Part shown: in pieces, positions 45,690-57,956 of the stretch
How the letters are laid out: each line of letters begins with the position of its first letter
How positions within the stretch are numbered: the first letter of the stretch is position 1
DNA from: Chelonoidis abingdonii
Lineage: Eukaryota; Chordata; Testudines; Testudinidae
NCBI RefSeq assembly: GCF_003597395.2
Contig: NC_133770.1
Coordinates: 17,611,736-17,675,735, forward strand
DNA length: 64,000 nucleotides
Direction: 5' to 3'
Made by a program: the position numbers and the translations under genes
The notes under the pieces: generated by a model
Databases searched by the model: none
Told to the model about the DNA's origin: nothing
Seen by the model: the letters and a program-made list of their open reading frames with translations, nothing else

Positions 45690-46217
45690 TCAGTTAAATA
45701 TATTGCCTAGTTAATGGCCGTGTGCTTCTACATTAAGTGGTCAGGCTTTAACTATGTAAGCCTGTTAGCTGTGCTAGCATTATATCTAGCTATCTGAACT
45801 TCTGGGCTGTTAACTGCTCAACTTGTGTTAAATTGTTTGAGCTGGAATTTTACTATCACTTGTTTACCAGTGTCCTAAACTGACCTTAAATGTTCACCAG
45901 CCACGTTCTCAATGCAGCCTGCCCTGTATGCTGACACGGCTGGTAATGCCTTGGGGCAGGAACAGTAAGTAGTCTGAGACACAAATCCTTCTTTACGTCT
46001 TCCGGACTCGCGAGCAGCTTGTTGGCTTAGAACAGCATAATGCCTGAGCTTTAATGCCTGAGCTTCAGAATCCTGTTTGGGGAGGTCAGCTGGGAGAGGA
46101 GGGATATTTCCTTTGACAGTTAAGATGACATGCACCACAAAGTAGTGACATTTCATGTATTGTTACATTCCATACACAGACAGCTGAAGGGATGTGTTTA
46201 TCAATCTGATCAGTGAA

Positions 46218-46362
46218 GGGAGGGATAGCTCAGTGGTTTGAGCGTTGGCCTGCTAAACCCAGGGTTGAGAGTTCAGTCCTTGAGGGGGCCACTTAGGGAT
46301 CTGGGGCATAAATACTTGGTCCTGCTAGTGAAGGCAGGAGGCTGGACTCAATGAGCTTTCAG
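46218..46362 (+). mobile_element. tRNA-derived SINE, 5' part, split by a Penelope element
   Basis: It begins GGGAGGGATAGCTCAGTGG. The A box lies at 46226-46236 and the B box (GGTTGAGAGTTCAGTCC) at 46263-46279. The body continues TTGAGGGGGCCACTTAGGG and GGACTCAATGAGCTTTC, where the Penelope insertion begins. The 3' part resumes at 47266. Both pol III boxes are well preserved. Confidence 0.9.
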
Positions 46363-47265
46363 TATCAGAGGGGTAGGCGTGTTAGTCTGGATCTGTAAAA
46401 GCACCAAAGAGTCCTATGGCACCTTATAGACTAACAGACGTTTTGGCGCATGAGCTTTCGTGGGTGAATACCCACTTCATCAGATGCAGGTAGTGGAAAT
46501 TTCCAGGGGCAAGTATATGTAAGCAAGCAAGATGCAGGCTAGGGATAACGAGGTTAGTTCAATCAGGGAGGATGAGGCCCTCTTCTAGCAGCTGAGGTGT
46601 GAAAACCAAGGGAGGAGAAATGGGTTTTGTAGTTGGCAAGCCATTCACAGTCTTTGTTTAATCCTGAATGAACTGGTGATGGTGTGGCTGATCTGGTAAC
46701 CACACCATCACCAGTTCATTCAGTTGCACGTCCACCAATGTAATATATGTCATCATATACCAGCAATGGCCCTCTGCTATGTACATCAGCCAGACTGGAC
46801 AGTCTCTACGGAAAAGAATAAATGGACACAAATCAGATATTAGGAATGGCAATACACAAAAATCTGTAGGAGAACACTTCGACCTCCCTGGCCACACTAT
46901 AGCAGACCTTAAGCTGGCCATCCTGCAGCAAAAATCTTCAGGACCAGACTTCAAAGAGAAACTGCTGAGCTTCAGTTCATCTGCAAATTTGACACCATCA
47001 GCTCAGGATTAAACAAAGACTGTGAATGGCTTGCCAGCTACAAAACCAGTTTCTCCTCTCTTGGTTTTCACACCTCAGCTGCTGGAAGAGGGCCTCATCC
47101 TCCCTGATTGAACTAACCTCATTATCTCTAGCCTGCTTCTTGCTTGCTTATATATACTTGCCCCTGGAAATTTCCACTACATCCACTACATTCACCCACG
47201 AAAGCTCATGCTCCAAAATGTCTGTTAGTCTGTAAGGTGCCACAGGACTCTTTGCTGCTTTTAAA
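46361..47265 (+). mobile_element. Penelope-like element with inverted terminal arms
   Basis: The outer arms 46361-46665 and about 47010-47265 are inverted copies of each other; for example GACTAACAGACGTTTTGG on the left faces a copy before CTGTTAGTCTG on the right. Between them lies the end of a Penelope-type ORF with a GIY-YIG endonuclease remnant. A perfect 23-bp hairpin stem sits at 46665-46722. The element lies inside a SINE and is flanked by GAGCTTTCAG and GACTTTTCAG. Confidence 0.88.
46779..47012 (+). pseudogene. Penelope ORF 3' end with GIY-YIG endonuclease remnant
   Basis: The frame reads MYISQTGQSLRKRINGHKSD, then NTQKSVGEHFDLPGH, and ends in KLLSFSSS before a frame break. It matches the C-terminal GIY-YIG endonuclease of Penelope-like elements. 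The arginine in LRKR and the histidine of GHKSD are kept, while the glycine of YIG is serine here. The reverse transcriptase part is absent. Confidence 0.8.
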
Positions 47266-47350
47266 GACTTTTCAGGGTCCCTTCCAGCTCTAGGAGATTG
47301 GTATATCTCCAATTATTTATTTATTTATTTTATTTATTTGACTCTTGATC
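47266..47350 (+). mobile_element. tRNA-derived SINE, 3' part with ATTT tail
   Basis: Starts GACTTTTCAGGGTCCCTTCC, continues with AGCTCTAGGAGATTGG and ends in an ATTT-rich simple repeat at about 47311-47340. Joined to 46218-46362 it makes a complete SINE. Confidence 0.85.
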
Positions 47351-49164
47351 AATTTCCACCGTAACACTCTAAGGTCACAGAGCTAGAGAAGTGAAGAGAG
47401 ATGGGAAGGGAAAAGCTCCTGCAGACAGTAACTGTATTGTGTGTAGAAAGGGAAGAAGCCCATGCCATGCTAGATGAGCAGAGAGAGGAGTAGATAAAGA
47501 CTGTGGGCCAAATGATGGCTGGCATAAGCTGTGCATTGGCTCCACAGATCTATGAAAATCAATGGAAACAAACTCATGGAGGATTTAAAAAAAAACCTTT
47601 TGAACTGGAGCCTGAAATGAGCGCGGAGGAGTCCCAACCTAGTGCCTCCTTTCAGTGGTCACAGACCTAACTTCTCTCTGGTAGTATGCACCCGAGTAGC
47701 CGCCTCTTACTTGAAACCCGGGTAAGCTGCACTGTAGCTTTTATAGCTGTTTATTTTATTTGCACAGATGCAGCTATCCCAGCTGACTGATGGTTGAAAC
47801 CCCAAGTATAGACAAGGCCTCAGTGTTCCTGCTCAAGATGTTCTGCTTGAAATTAAGATTCATTAATAAGCCTGATGAGCTTTTTAGTTATGTTATTTGT
47901 AAAGACAGAGTAACCCTCTCCCCAAATCCCAAACAAAATGTTGCCACAGAAATGGAAACTTAAAGAAAATAAATAGTCCTCCTACACTTTCTGCCAAAGG
48001 TGTCACTGAATGTTTTGGTTAAATAGCAAGTTATTGAAAGGATCTGCTCTTCTGAATCTGAATCCCTGATTTGTTTTAAATGCTGTTTCATACTTCATAT
48101 GTCGTGTACAATGTGGCGTGAACCAGTGGGATTGAGGGGGAGAGGGACAACTACATCTCAACAAGGAACAGATGGAATATTGCATATTAAATTTGTATTC
48201 ATGTGATATAGGCCTGCTTTCTCTCACTGTGCTAGCTTCTGGACAAAGGCTTTCCAGCTGGGGGGCCCTGAGGTTCTCTTCACTCTGGCACTCACTTATT
48301 TCATTTCCTCCTAATTGAAGGCCTGATTCCTCTTAGATGTCTGTGAAATAAAATACCCCTTCTCTGTTAGAACAGAGTGATTACTGACTGGTCTTCTCTG
48401 CAGTGGTCAGAAAGGGCATATCTGTGCTTCAAAAAAGAACTAGATCAGTTCGCAGCCAGTGTTTTGTGTGCATGTGGTGGGGCTGTGTTGGAATGGTGCC
48501 TTTTCATTGCCAGTGGGGAGACAGCTCTAACGTTCGCTAGAGAGCAGCTTTTTAGGCTAAATAAAGTTTTAAAACAGACCTCATTCCACTGCTCCCGTGG
48601 AGAAAAACTGGCTAGTGCACAGATCTTCCTGTAGTGCGGATGAGCTTGAACAGTCTACAGATCAGTCAGCAAGAAACAATGTTGTTGTGAGAGGCTGTAG
48701 CTGTTCGTCTAATCTATTTGCTCCGTGGCAACCTCCCTTGCTTTTTTGAGTCTAGATTCACCTTGGCAACATCCTTGACCTCCGTTGGCACAGGGAGTGG
48801 GAGACTTGAGGCAGATGCTTTGAAGCTATGGTGTAGCTAAGTACTGAGCCAGCTAAATTGGATGAAGAAATGATTCAGAAATCCCAAGCTTTTGTTTACT
48901 GTCTGGCTACTTTCATGGTTCTAAAGTAACAGCTCAGCAGCAGCATCCCTCTTTAGAGCATAGGAGAAGGCTTCTGATTGACAGTGTGTGCATTGCACCT
49001 GTATACAGAGGGCCAGCACAAGACTTAGGCTCCATTTAAACCCACTTAAGTCATTGGGCTTAAGTGCTGCATAGTCTGGCACTTTGCACAGGGATGAATT
49101 TCACCTAGTAAGAATAGCAGGTAAATATTTTTTGTTAGAAGAACTTTAACAAATGAAGGAGTGG

Positions 49165-49425
49165 CATGGTCTGACCTGGGAATGCCAGAGTTTGATTAAC
49201 AGTGATGCTTTGTGATCTTAGCCAAGTCACTTGGGGCCCAATATTGCATTTTTATAGCAAAATCTCACTGACTTCAAACTTCAGTGGGAGCATAATCATA
49301 GGCTTAATTTCTGTTAGTTTTCCACCTGTAACAAGGGAATAATTTCTACCTACCTCACAGAGATGTTGTAAGGGATAATCAGTTATTCATAAAGCGTTTG
49401 GAAGAGGCTGTAGATGCTGTCTCTT
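49165..49425 (+). mobile_element. MIR-like SINE with inserted cassette
   Basis: GGGAATGCCAGAGTTTGATT, then TGATCTTAGCCAAGTCACTT, a cassette with TCACTGACTTCAAACTTCAG, then CTACCTACCTCACAGAG and AAAGCGTTTGGAAG follow MIR order. Confidence 0.7.
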
Positions 49426-50984
49426 GTTCTGATTTGTTCTTTGCTAGATTCAGCTGAAGAGTTTTGTTGGTGATTTCTGATACTTTGACAATCTTACTTC
49501 TTTAAAACCCATGGATACTTGAAAATAGACCCAGCCATCTCACCCCTCCAGCCTCCCCCCCAAAATAAAACAACAACAACAAACAAATGGATGATAGCTA
49601 CATATATAGCTGTAGAAAGAATTGTGTATTTTGGTTAATTGGTTTAGATCAAGTGTAACTCTGAAAGAGCATTCCAGATTTTTCTGGTGAACTCTATGTT
49701 AGGGGTTCTTAATTACCTTTCTCCTCCCATCCCTCAAAACAAACCAATAAATCTAACTGATAGCTGCCAGAAACACCTAATCAATACATTTCTCAGGACC
49801 AGTTTTCCATTTTGGGTATTATGTGATTTCTTGGACCTTAATTTCGACAAGAGAACTCAAAAAGTGTAACTAATTTTCTTGGCAACTGTAAATAAAATGC
49901 AGTCACCAGTACAGTCTATTTCTATTCCCTCCCCTGTCCTCAGTTCTGTAATGTTCAGTTCTGATAACGGTTGTCGATACGTCTCTGGGAAGTCATGTTT
50001 GTGGGTGACTGCTTAGAATAAAAACTCTGGGCTAGTTTGCTCCCTCCCAGTTCTGTTTCATAGCCCTTTGCCTGCTGTGGAATCCATCCCAAAACCTGGA
50101 AGGATATTCAAGGGTCTGCAGGAAGCCAATGCCAATCTAATCTCTCTGCTAGGGACTCTCCTGGAGACCTTGGGGTATCCTGTCACAGAGAGGGCTCTGC
50201 AAAGAAGGTAAGAGAGCCCAGGCTTTTTACCTTTCCCTGGTAACTTCTCAGGGCCAGATAAAGTACGGTGAACGTCTCCCTCCACTGCCCCACATAACAT
50301 AGGTCAGTTCTCAGCCGCTAGCTGGCCCTGTCCTTTCTCACCCCCTGCACGGATCCTGACATTGCAGAGTGTCTTTTGGGATTCTCGCAAATAGGGCAGT
50401 CTCACTGAGGTGCCTTTTAACTCCCTTCCCTTTCACAGTGGAGGAGTGAGTTTGACATGTGGATCTTGGAGGCATTCCTGAGATACTTCCTTAAAAGTTA
50501 CTTCCCCACCCCTTTGGATCGGTCACCTCCTCCTTCTTGTTTGAGTTTTCATGTGTGTGTTTCTCTTTTATTATCCTTTCCTTAGCCTACATGTCTTCCT
50601 TTCCTGTCTCTTAGAAAAACAGAATATTATGTGTTATAAGTAATAAGAGTAATACAAACACTTTGTGACTTCTGTATTGTGGACACCAGTAAACTGTCCC
50701 ACAACTTGAAAGAAACTGCTGTTAATATTTCACCCAAGACTATCTGGGTCTTTAGCCTTGTATCTGAAGATATACAGTACTAAGGAGTCTGGGACCCTAA
50801 GTATTTTGATATTTGGGTGGAAGAGGAAAAAGAAATAATGCGTAAACATAAAATTAAAATATAGAGCATAGGTTTAAAATAGCATTTTATAAAAAGTTGG
50901 CATTTAGTTACTCCATGCATAAGTCTACAGAAGAGTCTTAACAGATGGAGGTCTCAGTTCGGTGTTTCTTTGATTCTCTTTCAG

Positions 50985-51022
50985 GGAATTGAGAATGGGC
51001 CATCAACAATGCTAGCTCTACA
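50985..51022 (+). other. GALNT11: GALNT11 exon 2, 5' untranslated part with upstream ATGs
   Basis: The exon starts after the acceptor CTCTTTCAG at 50984. Two ATGs precede the main start. The one at 50995 opens a frame that stops at 51015. The one at 51009 opens a frame that overlaps the main start in another phase and stops at 51077. The main ATG at 51023 has A at -3 and G at +4, a strong context. Confidence 0.75.
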
Positions 51023-51317
51023 ATGGGAAGTGTCACGCTTCGCTATTTCTGCTATGGGTGCCTTTTCACATCTGTGACCTGGACACTTCTGCTGTTTGTT
51101 TATTTCAACTTCAGCGAAGAGACCCAATCTTTCAAGAATGTGCCCGTCAAGGGGCTGGAACCTCAAAAGCCACTTCCAAAAAAATTCTATCCCCGTTTCA
51201 CTCGGGGTCCAGTTCGTGTACCTGAACCACAACGGAAAGGCAGCAGTATAGGGAATCCATTTGGAAATCATGCACAGGACCCAGTGAAGGGAGACATGGA
51301 GCTCTCCCCTGAAATGG
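51023..51317 (+). CDS. GALNT11: GALNT11 exon 2, first coding exon (partial gene)
   Basis: This encodes the N-terminus of polypeptide N-acetylgalactosaminyltransferase 11. That Golgi enzyme transfers GalNAc from UDP-GalNAc to serine or threonine, with Notch1 and LDL-receptor-family linkers as known substrates. The exon gives 98 codons plus one base. Residues 1-8 are the short cytoplasmic tail. About 9-28 ([19 protein letters not shown]) form the type II signal anchor. An NFS glycosylation sequon lies at 29-31. The rest is stem, with [18 protein letters not shown] near 52-69, highly like the mammalian protein. The start is chosen for the [12 protein letters not shown] match and strong context. 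The donor is GAAATGG/GTAAGT at 51317/51318, phase 1. Confidence 0.95.
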
Positions 51318-52019
51318 GTAAGTAGGCTTGGTCATCATCTTTATCAATGACGTACACGCACACACAAACACATCTTAGTTAAAAGAGTAGAAGTGAGACC
51401 ATAAGACTTTAAATGTGTCCAAAGAAAACTTTTATACTCAAAGAGAATATTTATTAAAATGTTGATCCTGGTGTTTCTCTTGGTTTCAAAGTAGACTTAG
51501 TTTATTCTTTTACGATATGTATTTGTTTAATCCAAAATGTTGCAGTCTAGCCTTTATTCTAAAATATTTTCATTTTTGCTACATAAAATGCTAAAACAGA
51601 GAACTTCTGACATTTAACATCCAGGGTACAAACTTTGATATACTACCTTACCACTGGTAGCATTTGTATGTCTCATGTTGGTAATTTACTTTGAAGGGGA
51701 TTGGACTAAAATATGTGTGAAATTTTAGAGGCTGCAGAAAAACTCAGTCCATCTTTTTCAATATTAAAGATTTAAGAAGTGGTTTGCTTGGTGATAGTAT
51801 GAGGCCTATGTTTGCTATCCATGTATCATAGAAGTATAACATGATCTACAAACAAGACTGGAAAAGGGAAGTTGAGTAGTTCATTCATCTGACAGTTAGG
51901 GTCAAGTCTTGCTTACTTTATTCAGGCAAATAGGTCTGTTGACTTCACTGGGACTACTTAGAGTGTGGCATTTTGAACTGAAAACTGGCCATTGAACTGG
52001 AAGAAGGTAGCGTAAGTCA

Positions 52020-54390
52020 GGCCTGGTCTACACTACGCATTTAAACCGAATTTAGCAGCGTTAAACCGATTTAACCCTGCACCCGTCCACACAACGAGGC
52101 CCTTTATATCGATATAAAGGGCTCTTTAAACCGGTTTTCATGTTACGTCCTCGCCCGACCGAGAGGAGTAGCATCTGAAATCGGTATTGCTCATTATCGG
52201 TATTTCAGGGTTAGTGTCGGCCGCAATAGAACGTATTGGCTGCGGCAGTATCCCAACAGTGCACCATTGTGACCGCTATTGGCGAAGCCATCTGAAATCG
52301 AATGCAACTGGCCCATGGTAAACAGGAAATAAGCCCGCGAACTTTTGAATTATTCCTGTTGTCCAGCATGGAGAGCTCAATCAGCACAAGTAACAACGCA
52401 CTCTCCTGAGATCGAAAAAGGAGATCCAGCATGGAGCTGCACGGGATGGACTGGATCTGATCGCTGTATAGGAGAGGATTCGCACGCTAATAGGACTCCG
52501 TTCCAAAATAGGATGAAATTGAAAAAATTCCAGGCCATGAATGGCAGAAGAGGCCACACCAGGGACATCAGTACAGTGCCGTGTGAAGGTTAAGGAGCTC
52601 AGACAAGCCTACCAGAAAACCAAAGAAGAAATGGAAGGTCCGAGGCAGGGGCCAAAAACATGCCGCTTCTAGTGAGACTGCATGCAATTCTAGGGGGTCC
52701 GCGCCACCACTACACCACCCTTGTCCGTGGATTCGAAGGTGGCGGGTGGTAATCTCAGCTGGTGAGGATTCTGTGAACGGGGAAGATGTAGAGGAGGAAG
52801 AGGAGGACGAGCTTCCGCAGAGAGCACACAGCACTCCATTCTCTCCAACAGCCAGGAGCTTTTTCTCACCGAGACGGAATTACCCTCCCAGCCCTCCAAG
52901 CCACTATCCCAGACAATGAAGTCATGGAGGGACCTCTGGTGAGTGTACCTTTGTAATATAACACCATGGTTTAAAAGCACATTTTTAATGATTGATTTGC
53001 CCTGAGGACTTGTGGGAGGCATTCGCAGCAGTACAATTATTGGAAAAGTCTGTTAACAATGTCTGGGGATGGAGCAGAAATCCTCCAGGGACATCTCCAT
53101 GAAACTCTCCTGGAGGTACTCCCAAAAGCCTTTGCAGAAGGTTTCTGGGCAGGGCAGCCTTACTGTCCTTGTCCATCTAGGGACCACTTGACCACGCCAT
53201 GCATGTAGAGTAATCTGGTATCACTCATGACAAAGGCCTAACTGCGTATGTCCCGGTGTCTGCTGGCATTCAAGCGACATCCTTCTTTATTCTCACTGTG
53301 TTATCCTCAGGAGAGTGATATCGTTCTATGTAATACTTGGCTGAAATTCAGGAATTAAGTAAGGGCAGAATGAGATGGCGCATTCCTACTGGCGTTTGGC
53401 CTGTGGCTATTGAAAAAAGAAATCCTTCCTTGCAGGTAGCGATAGCGGGGGAGGTGGGAGATTGGGCTGAGCTGAGCTTTTGGTCGTTTGGTTAGCAGGG
53501 ATGCTTCCCTGGCTGCCAGCCATGGGAGTGGGGTTGGGGAGGGGAGTGTTTAGCAGTGATCTTCGCATGCTACCATCCACTTGTGTGGGTGAGGGTAAAG
53601 CGAACATCCGCAGGATTGATGGGGGGTTGTGTCGTTTCTGGCCGGCCATTCATCAACAGAAAGAAGCAGCACGAACGGGAATTGCTTGATTTGGGAAAGG
53701 AGGGGCACTGTGTTAATAGGGTCTGCACGAAGCGAAAGACATATGGTTTCTTATCCATGGCTGCATGCAAGCTGATATCTGCTGGGGGCGATGCTGTGTG
53801 TGAGATCTGTAAACACCCAGAGCGCAGGCACTCATATTGAAGATGCAAAATGCGACGCTTGTAGTGAATCACATGTGGCTATGTTAGTGTAATATGTGTT
53901 CCTGTGAAAGAGTATTAACCATTGTGGCTGTAAAATGTGTCTTTTAAATAGCTTCTCTCCTTTTTTGCGCGGCTCACTCATGGACTGCAAATTTTCAAGG
54001 CCTCCGCTACTCCGCACCGGAGGTATCTCAGATTAAGGCGGTGGAAAAAAAAGACGTAGACGAATGTTCTGGAACAGGAAGTGATCTCACACATGAAATA
54101 GTCATTGACTGAGTGGAAGACATGGGTATCAAATTACGGAAAGATGCCAGTGACTTGAGACAGGAGGAGCCAATGGTGAGTAGCAAGGAGGGACGCTTGA
54201 ATGAGAGGTTGGCGGCAAGGAAGTATCATTGAGGTCTTAGGCAGGGAATGTATCCAGTAATGGGTGGCGGGATGCAAGCTACCACCGAATTAATGTGCTT
54301 AGTGTGGCCGCGTGCACTCGACTTTATACAATCTGTTTTACAAAACCGGTTTATGTAAAATCAGAATAATCCCGTAGTGTAGACGTACCC
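52020..54390. mobile_element. PIF/Harbinger element in GALNT11 intron 2
   Basis: Left end GGCCTGGTCTACACTACGCA. Right end inverse GGGTACGTCTACACTACGGG. TCA lies on both sides (52017-52019 and 54391-54393), a 3-bp duplication. A palindromic subterminal block CTTTATATCGATATAAAG occurs at 52101. The interior holds a broken SANT/Myb-like gene in the left half and fragments without clear nuclease in the right half. Confidence 0.85.
52500..52925 (+). pseudogene. Harbinger SANT/Myb-like gene remnant
   Basis: The frames give QCRVKVKELRQAYQKTKEE near 52575-52632. A glutamate-rich linker follows (SGEDSVNGEDVEEEEEDELP, near 52758-52820), then SPTARSFFSPRRN. This order matches the MSANTD-like proteins carried by turtle Harbinger elements. 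Base changes break the frame between blocks. A basic coil remnant occurs at about 54030. Confidence 0.65.
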
Positions 54391-57182
54391 TCACTCTACT
54401 GGTGTCTTAGCTCTTTCCGTTGGAAGTATAATACAGAATATATTTTTTGTCTAGCCCTGAATTTAATACTAGCAGTGCTCGCTAATGCTCTCTACATTCT
54501 TCTTCAGTAAAATTTCAGTACAGTGTCAGCTGTTGGAGAGTTTTATGGAGTTTAAGAAAAAGCTTACCAAAATGTAACTGCAGATGTGCTCATAGGCTTA
54601 TGTGATCGATAGAAGGTGAAATGCCTTCCAAAATTTAACTGCCAACTTGTGATGCCACAGGGCATGCAAATTCTTACCAGTTTGCTGTAATACCAACAGC
54701 TGCTAATTGCTGCATAGTCCAGAGGTGACCATCTCTTTCCAAGTATTCACTGCTTGCCAGGAAATGAATTGGAGAGTTGCAGCAGAAAATCTCTTTGATC
54801 TTGAAACCCAGAGACTAGCTGGACTTGTGAAAGCCAAATGTATTATATTACAGGACATGTCCTATATAAAAAATTGGGAGACAGCTGGGCCTCTGTTAGA
54901 ATTAGACTAATGTTATAGGGAAGGGTTTCCTGTCTGTCCAGTCTGGAGAAGCGATAAATATGCCAGGTTGTACAGTTTAAAAAAACAGTTTGGCATATTA
55001 TAGCTGAAAACAAAATGCCATCTGGTAGGGTAATCTATATTTTTTTCTTATAAATGTATGAAACACATATAACACTGCTATAGTAAAGGGTTTGTTGATG
55101 TTTCCATTGCAAGCCTTCTTTTCCAAAGGCTGAGAGCTGTTGTTTGGACTGGAATTTGTCAGGCACTTTGCATACACGTTGTTAGCCTGCATGCAGCTCT
55201 TCAAAACAAGCTTCAATACTATTTATGAGTTTGACTGTGTTTAGAGAAGGGGGAAAAAAAGTGTAGACACTTGTGTGAGGGCAGTCTGTAGAACAAAAAC
55301 CAGTGCAATTAGGCATGAAGTTTTCAAGCATTTGGCCCTTAAGGCGGGTGAATTGAGCAAGCTCAATGGCAGTAGTGCTTGCTGAGGATGCAAGTATGAC
55401 TGAGCTTAGAGCCTCTGGACCAGTGGTAAGAAGCTGTGGGTGGCTGTGCCAGTGGACTGTCAGTGTAAACAAACTGTCTGGCGACCCACCAGCGGATTAC
55501 CCTAATGGGCTGTGTGCAGGCCGCAGGTTACCCACCACTGCTCTGGACACACAAAAGCATTGCTAAGGTCAGATGTGCAACTCCAGGGAAGGGTTTGTGC
55601 CACTGCTTTTGTGGCTACTGCTGGACGAGGAAGGGAAAGTGACACTATTAATAGTCACATGTCTAACCTCCGTGACTAATGGCTTGTCACATTGCAGTGA
55701 ACCTTGTGGATAAAACACCCAGTCAGTGCAAACCCCATGGAGACAGATTGCTTTGGTGTGAACTGTGACTTCCACTGATGTAGTTCCCCATGGTTTCAAA
55801 CCTCTAGTATAGGGGTGTGAGCCACTGCTGCTACATTAGTAATGCTGCACTTGAGGCTAAAAACCCCAGCACAGACAGTGCGTATGGCAGTCACATTGGT
55901 GCATCACTTGTTAGGGGGAGGGCCAGGTATGTATCACTGGAGAATCACTGTTACATATCCCTTGGTGTAAATCCCATTACCATGTGACAGTCAGTCATGT
56001 TACATCTGTGCTATGAAGGGAAATAGGGAGATCTTGCTGTTTTCCCCTTCCAAAAAGATTTCTGCAGCTTGTATTTCTCCTTCTATTTTGCCTCTTTTCT
56101 TTCTGATCTTGTCACCTCCCTGAACACTCTGAGGCTGTCATTGCCCTAGGTCACCTGGATTTTGCATAGCTCTCAAAGCAAGGTAATCTCTTGGGTGTGT
56201 TGCAGAAGGTGAATTTAGGGTTTCCTTGCTTATTGGTTTGTCAGACCTTTGACATGTTGAATAAGGGAAAAAATAAATGAAACCATTTGTTCCAGTAGTT
56301 CAAAGCTTGTACCGAGTTGAGTGAAATGTCTCAGTGAGTACAACAGAACACAGTGGAGTTTGGGACCTTGAACAGTAGAGTTTAAATTGTTTTTGGCCCC
56401 AAGCACAGAGTCAGGGACAGAAAGAGTGACAATGCAGGATTTTACCGCTTCTAATAGCATGCTTTTTGAGACTGAATGGCTGCCTCTACCCTGCCACTGG
56501 ACTCAGTGGGAATTGATGTTTCTGCTAAAACAATCAGCGAAGAAATAGTAAACTCTGTTGCTATTGAAGTTTTCATTCTGAGGCTTGTCTCAACACTTCA
56601 GGTGAGATGAATGATGGTAGATCGGGCTTTTTTGATAGCTATTGTTTTTGTCTCGCTGAAGTCTCATGAAACTGCACTGCACTAGGGCCATGATTGGTTG
56701 GATTTTCTACCACCACAAGGGCAGAAACTTACTGTATTTAAATAGAAACATAAACTTTGTAGAAGGTTAATCTGCTGTGGGTACCAGATTATGCATCAAG
56801 AGGGCTAGATCTGTCTGATTAGTTGGGTGTTTGACACCTGTGTTTTATACTGAGTTAAGAGTGAGGTTTTTAGGGGGGAAGGAATGTGTGAGGAATAGGA
56901 AATAAGCACAATGGGGCTATCACTCTTTGGGGGATGTTATGCTTCATTCACATACAGTCTATTTTTATTACACCTATAATGGTTGTTCGTAGACATAACC
57001 TATTATTGGGGTAGAAATTGAAGTATTCATACAGAAATGTGCTTTGAAAACGGGTTAAAATATGATTTGTAAAGGCAGATTGTGAAAACTGTGTAGGAGT
57101 TAACCACTCCATTTCAGTACTTGATCATTGCCGGAGGATGTTTTTGACCTAATGAACTGATTTTGATATGTTTCTATTATAG

Positions 57183-57306
57183 GCATGATTTTTAACGAAC
57201 ATGATCAGCAGGTGAGAGACTTAGGCTATCAGAAGCATGCCTTCAATATGCTTATCAGCAACCGGCTGGGATACCACAGAGAGGTGCCAGATACAAGGGA
57301 TGCAAA
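57183..57306 (+). CDS. GALNT11: GALNT11 exon 3 (partial gene)
   Basis: The 124-bp exon completes the glycine codon begun at 51317. It encodes [40 protein letters not shown] and the first two bases of a lysine. This is the end of the stem region, just before the catalytic domain, and is almost identical to mammalian GALNT11. The acceptor is TTATAG/GC and the donor AA/GTATGT, so phase 1 enters and phase 2 leaves. Reading on unspliced reaches a stop at 57370, so the longer ORF is an artefact. Confidence 0.95.
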
Positions 57307-57956
57307 GTATGTCTTTTGTATCATTTTCTCTATAAATATAATGTTTTCAAGGGCCCAGTGTACTAAATAATGAGACTGGAGTTAAACATTTGGCTGTTAC
57401 ACATCTATTATATTTTGCTTTAAACATATCAGTTACCACTGAAGGCAGATTTCCAGTCCTTTGATACTTGCAGCCAGATGGCTTGAGGTTATTCTTTTAG
57501 TTTGGCGGGCTTGCTTTATTGAATACTGTTCAGAATTGGATCTCAAGAGGCAAACGGGAATGGGATAATAATTGTTCGTAATTGGAAAATCTCTACTGAG
57601 CAGGTCACGTGAGAAAGTCAGACAAACTCTATCTTAAGGCAGAGTGCGTGCATGTAATTTTAAGATCACCTACACAGACCATATATCTACTTACTCTACC
57701 ACACAAGTCTCTTTGAATTTAGATTTTAAAATACAGTGTGTCTTCAAAGAAATACATATACAGTAGAATCTTTACAAGCTAATGACACTCAGCTGAATGG
57801 ATCAGAGGGTTAAAGTAGAAAATATTTTCTTGGTCAGATGTTAGATGGAGAAGCTAATAGGTTAGAAAGTATCCTGCTCAATTTAAATATGAAAAGCCAT
57901 CTGGTGGTCACCTCAGGGACCTAACTTCAAATATATGGTAGTGGAATGGATTAGAT

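Larger units (their letters stand above)
20484..50984 (+). other. GALNT11: GALNT11 intron 1 (inferred), repeat-rich
   Basis: The intron runs from the donor GTGAGT at 20484 to the acceptor CTCTTTCAG ending at 50984, about 30.5 kb. The repeats inside are listed separately. The remaining stretches show no gene that I can support: 20740-25680, 30575-31200, 32460-34550, 38733-40670, 42040-42790, 43060-43960, 44690-45190, 47350-49160 and 49430-50980. Confidence 0.55.
51318..57182 (+). other. GALNT11: GALNT11 intron 2
   Basis: Bounded by GTAAGT at 51318 and the acceptor TTTCTATTATAG ending at 57182. It contains the Harbinger element at 52020-54390. The remainder, 51318-52019 and 54391-57182, shows no supported gene or clear repeat. 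Confidence 0.9.

Noticed and set aside
46226..46279. A functional tRNA gene, suggested by A and B boxes
   Set aside because: The sequence continues into a SINE body and tail and lacks a foldable acceptor stem; it is the SINE head.
52990..53875. ORFs on both strands in the right half of the Harbinger element at 52020-54390
   Set aside because: No SANT or nuclease motif could be identified and the frames conflict.
57185..57370. 61-codon ORF extending past GALNT11 exon 3
   Set aside because: Only the part to 57306 matches GALNT11; beyond the GTATGT donor it is intron.
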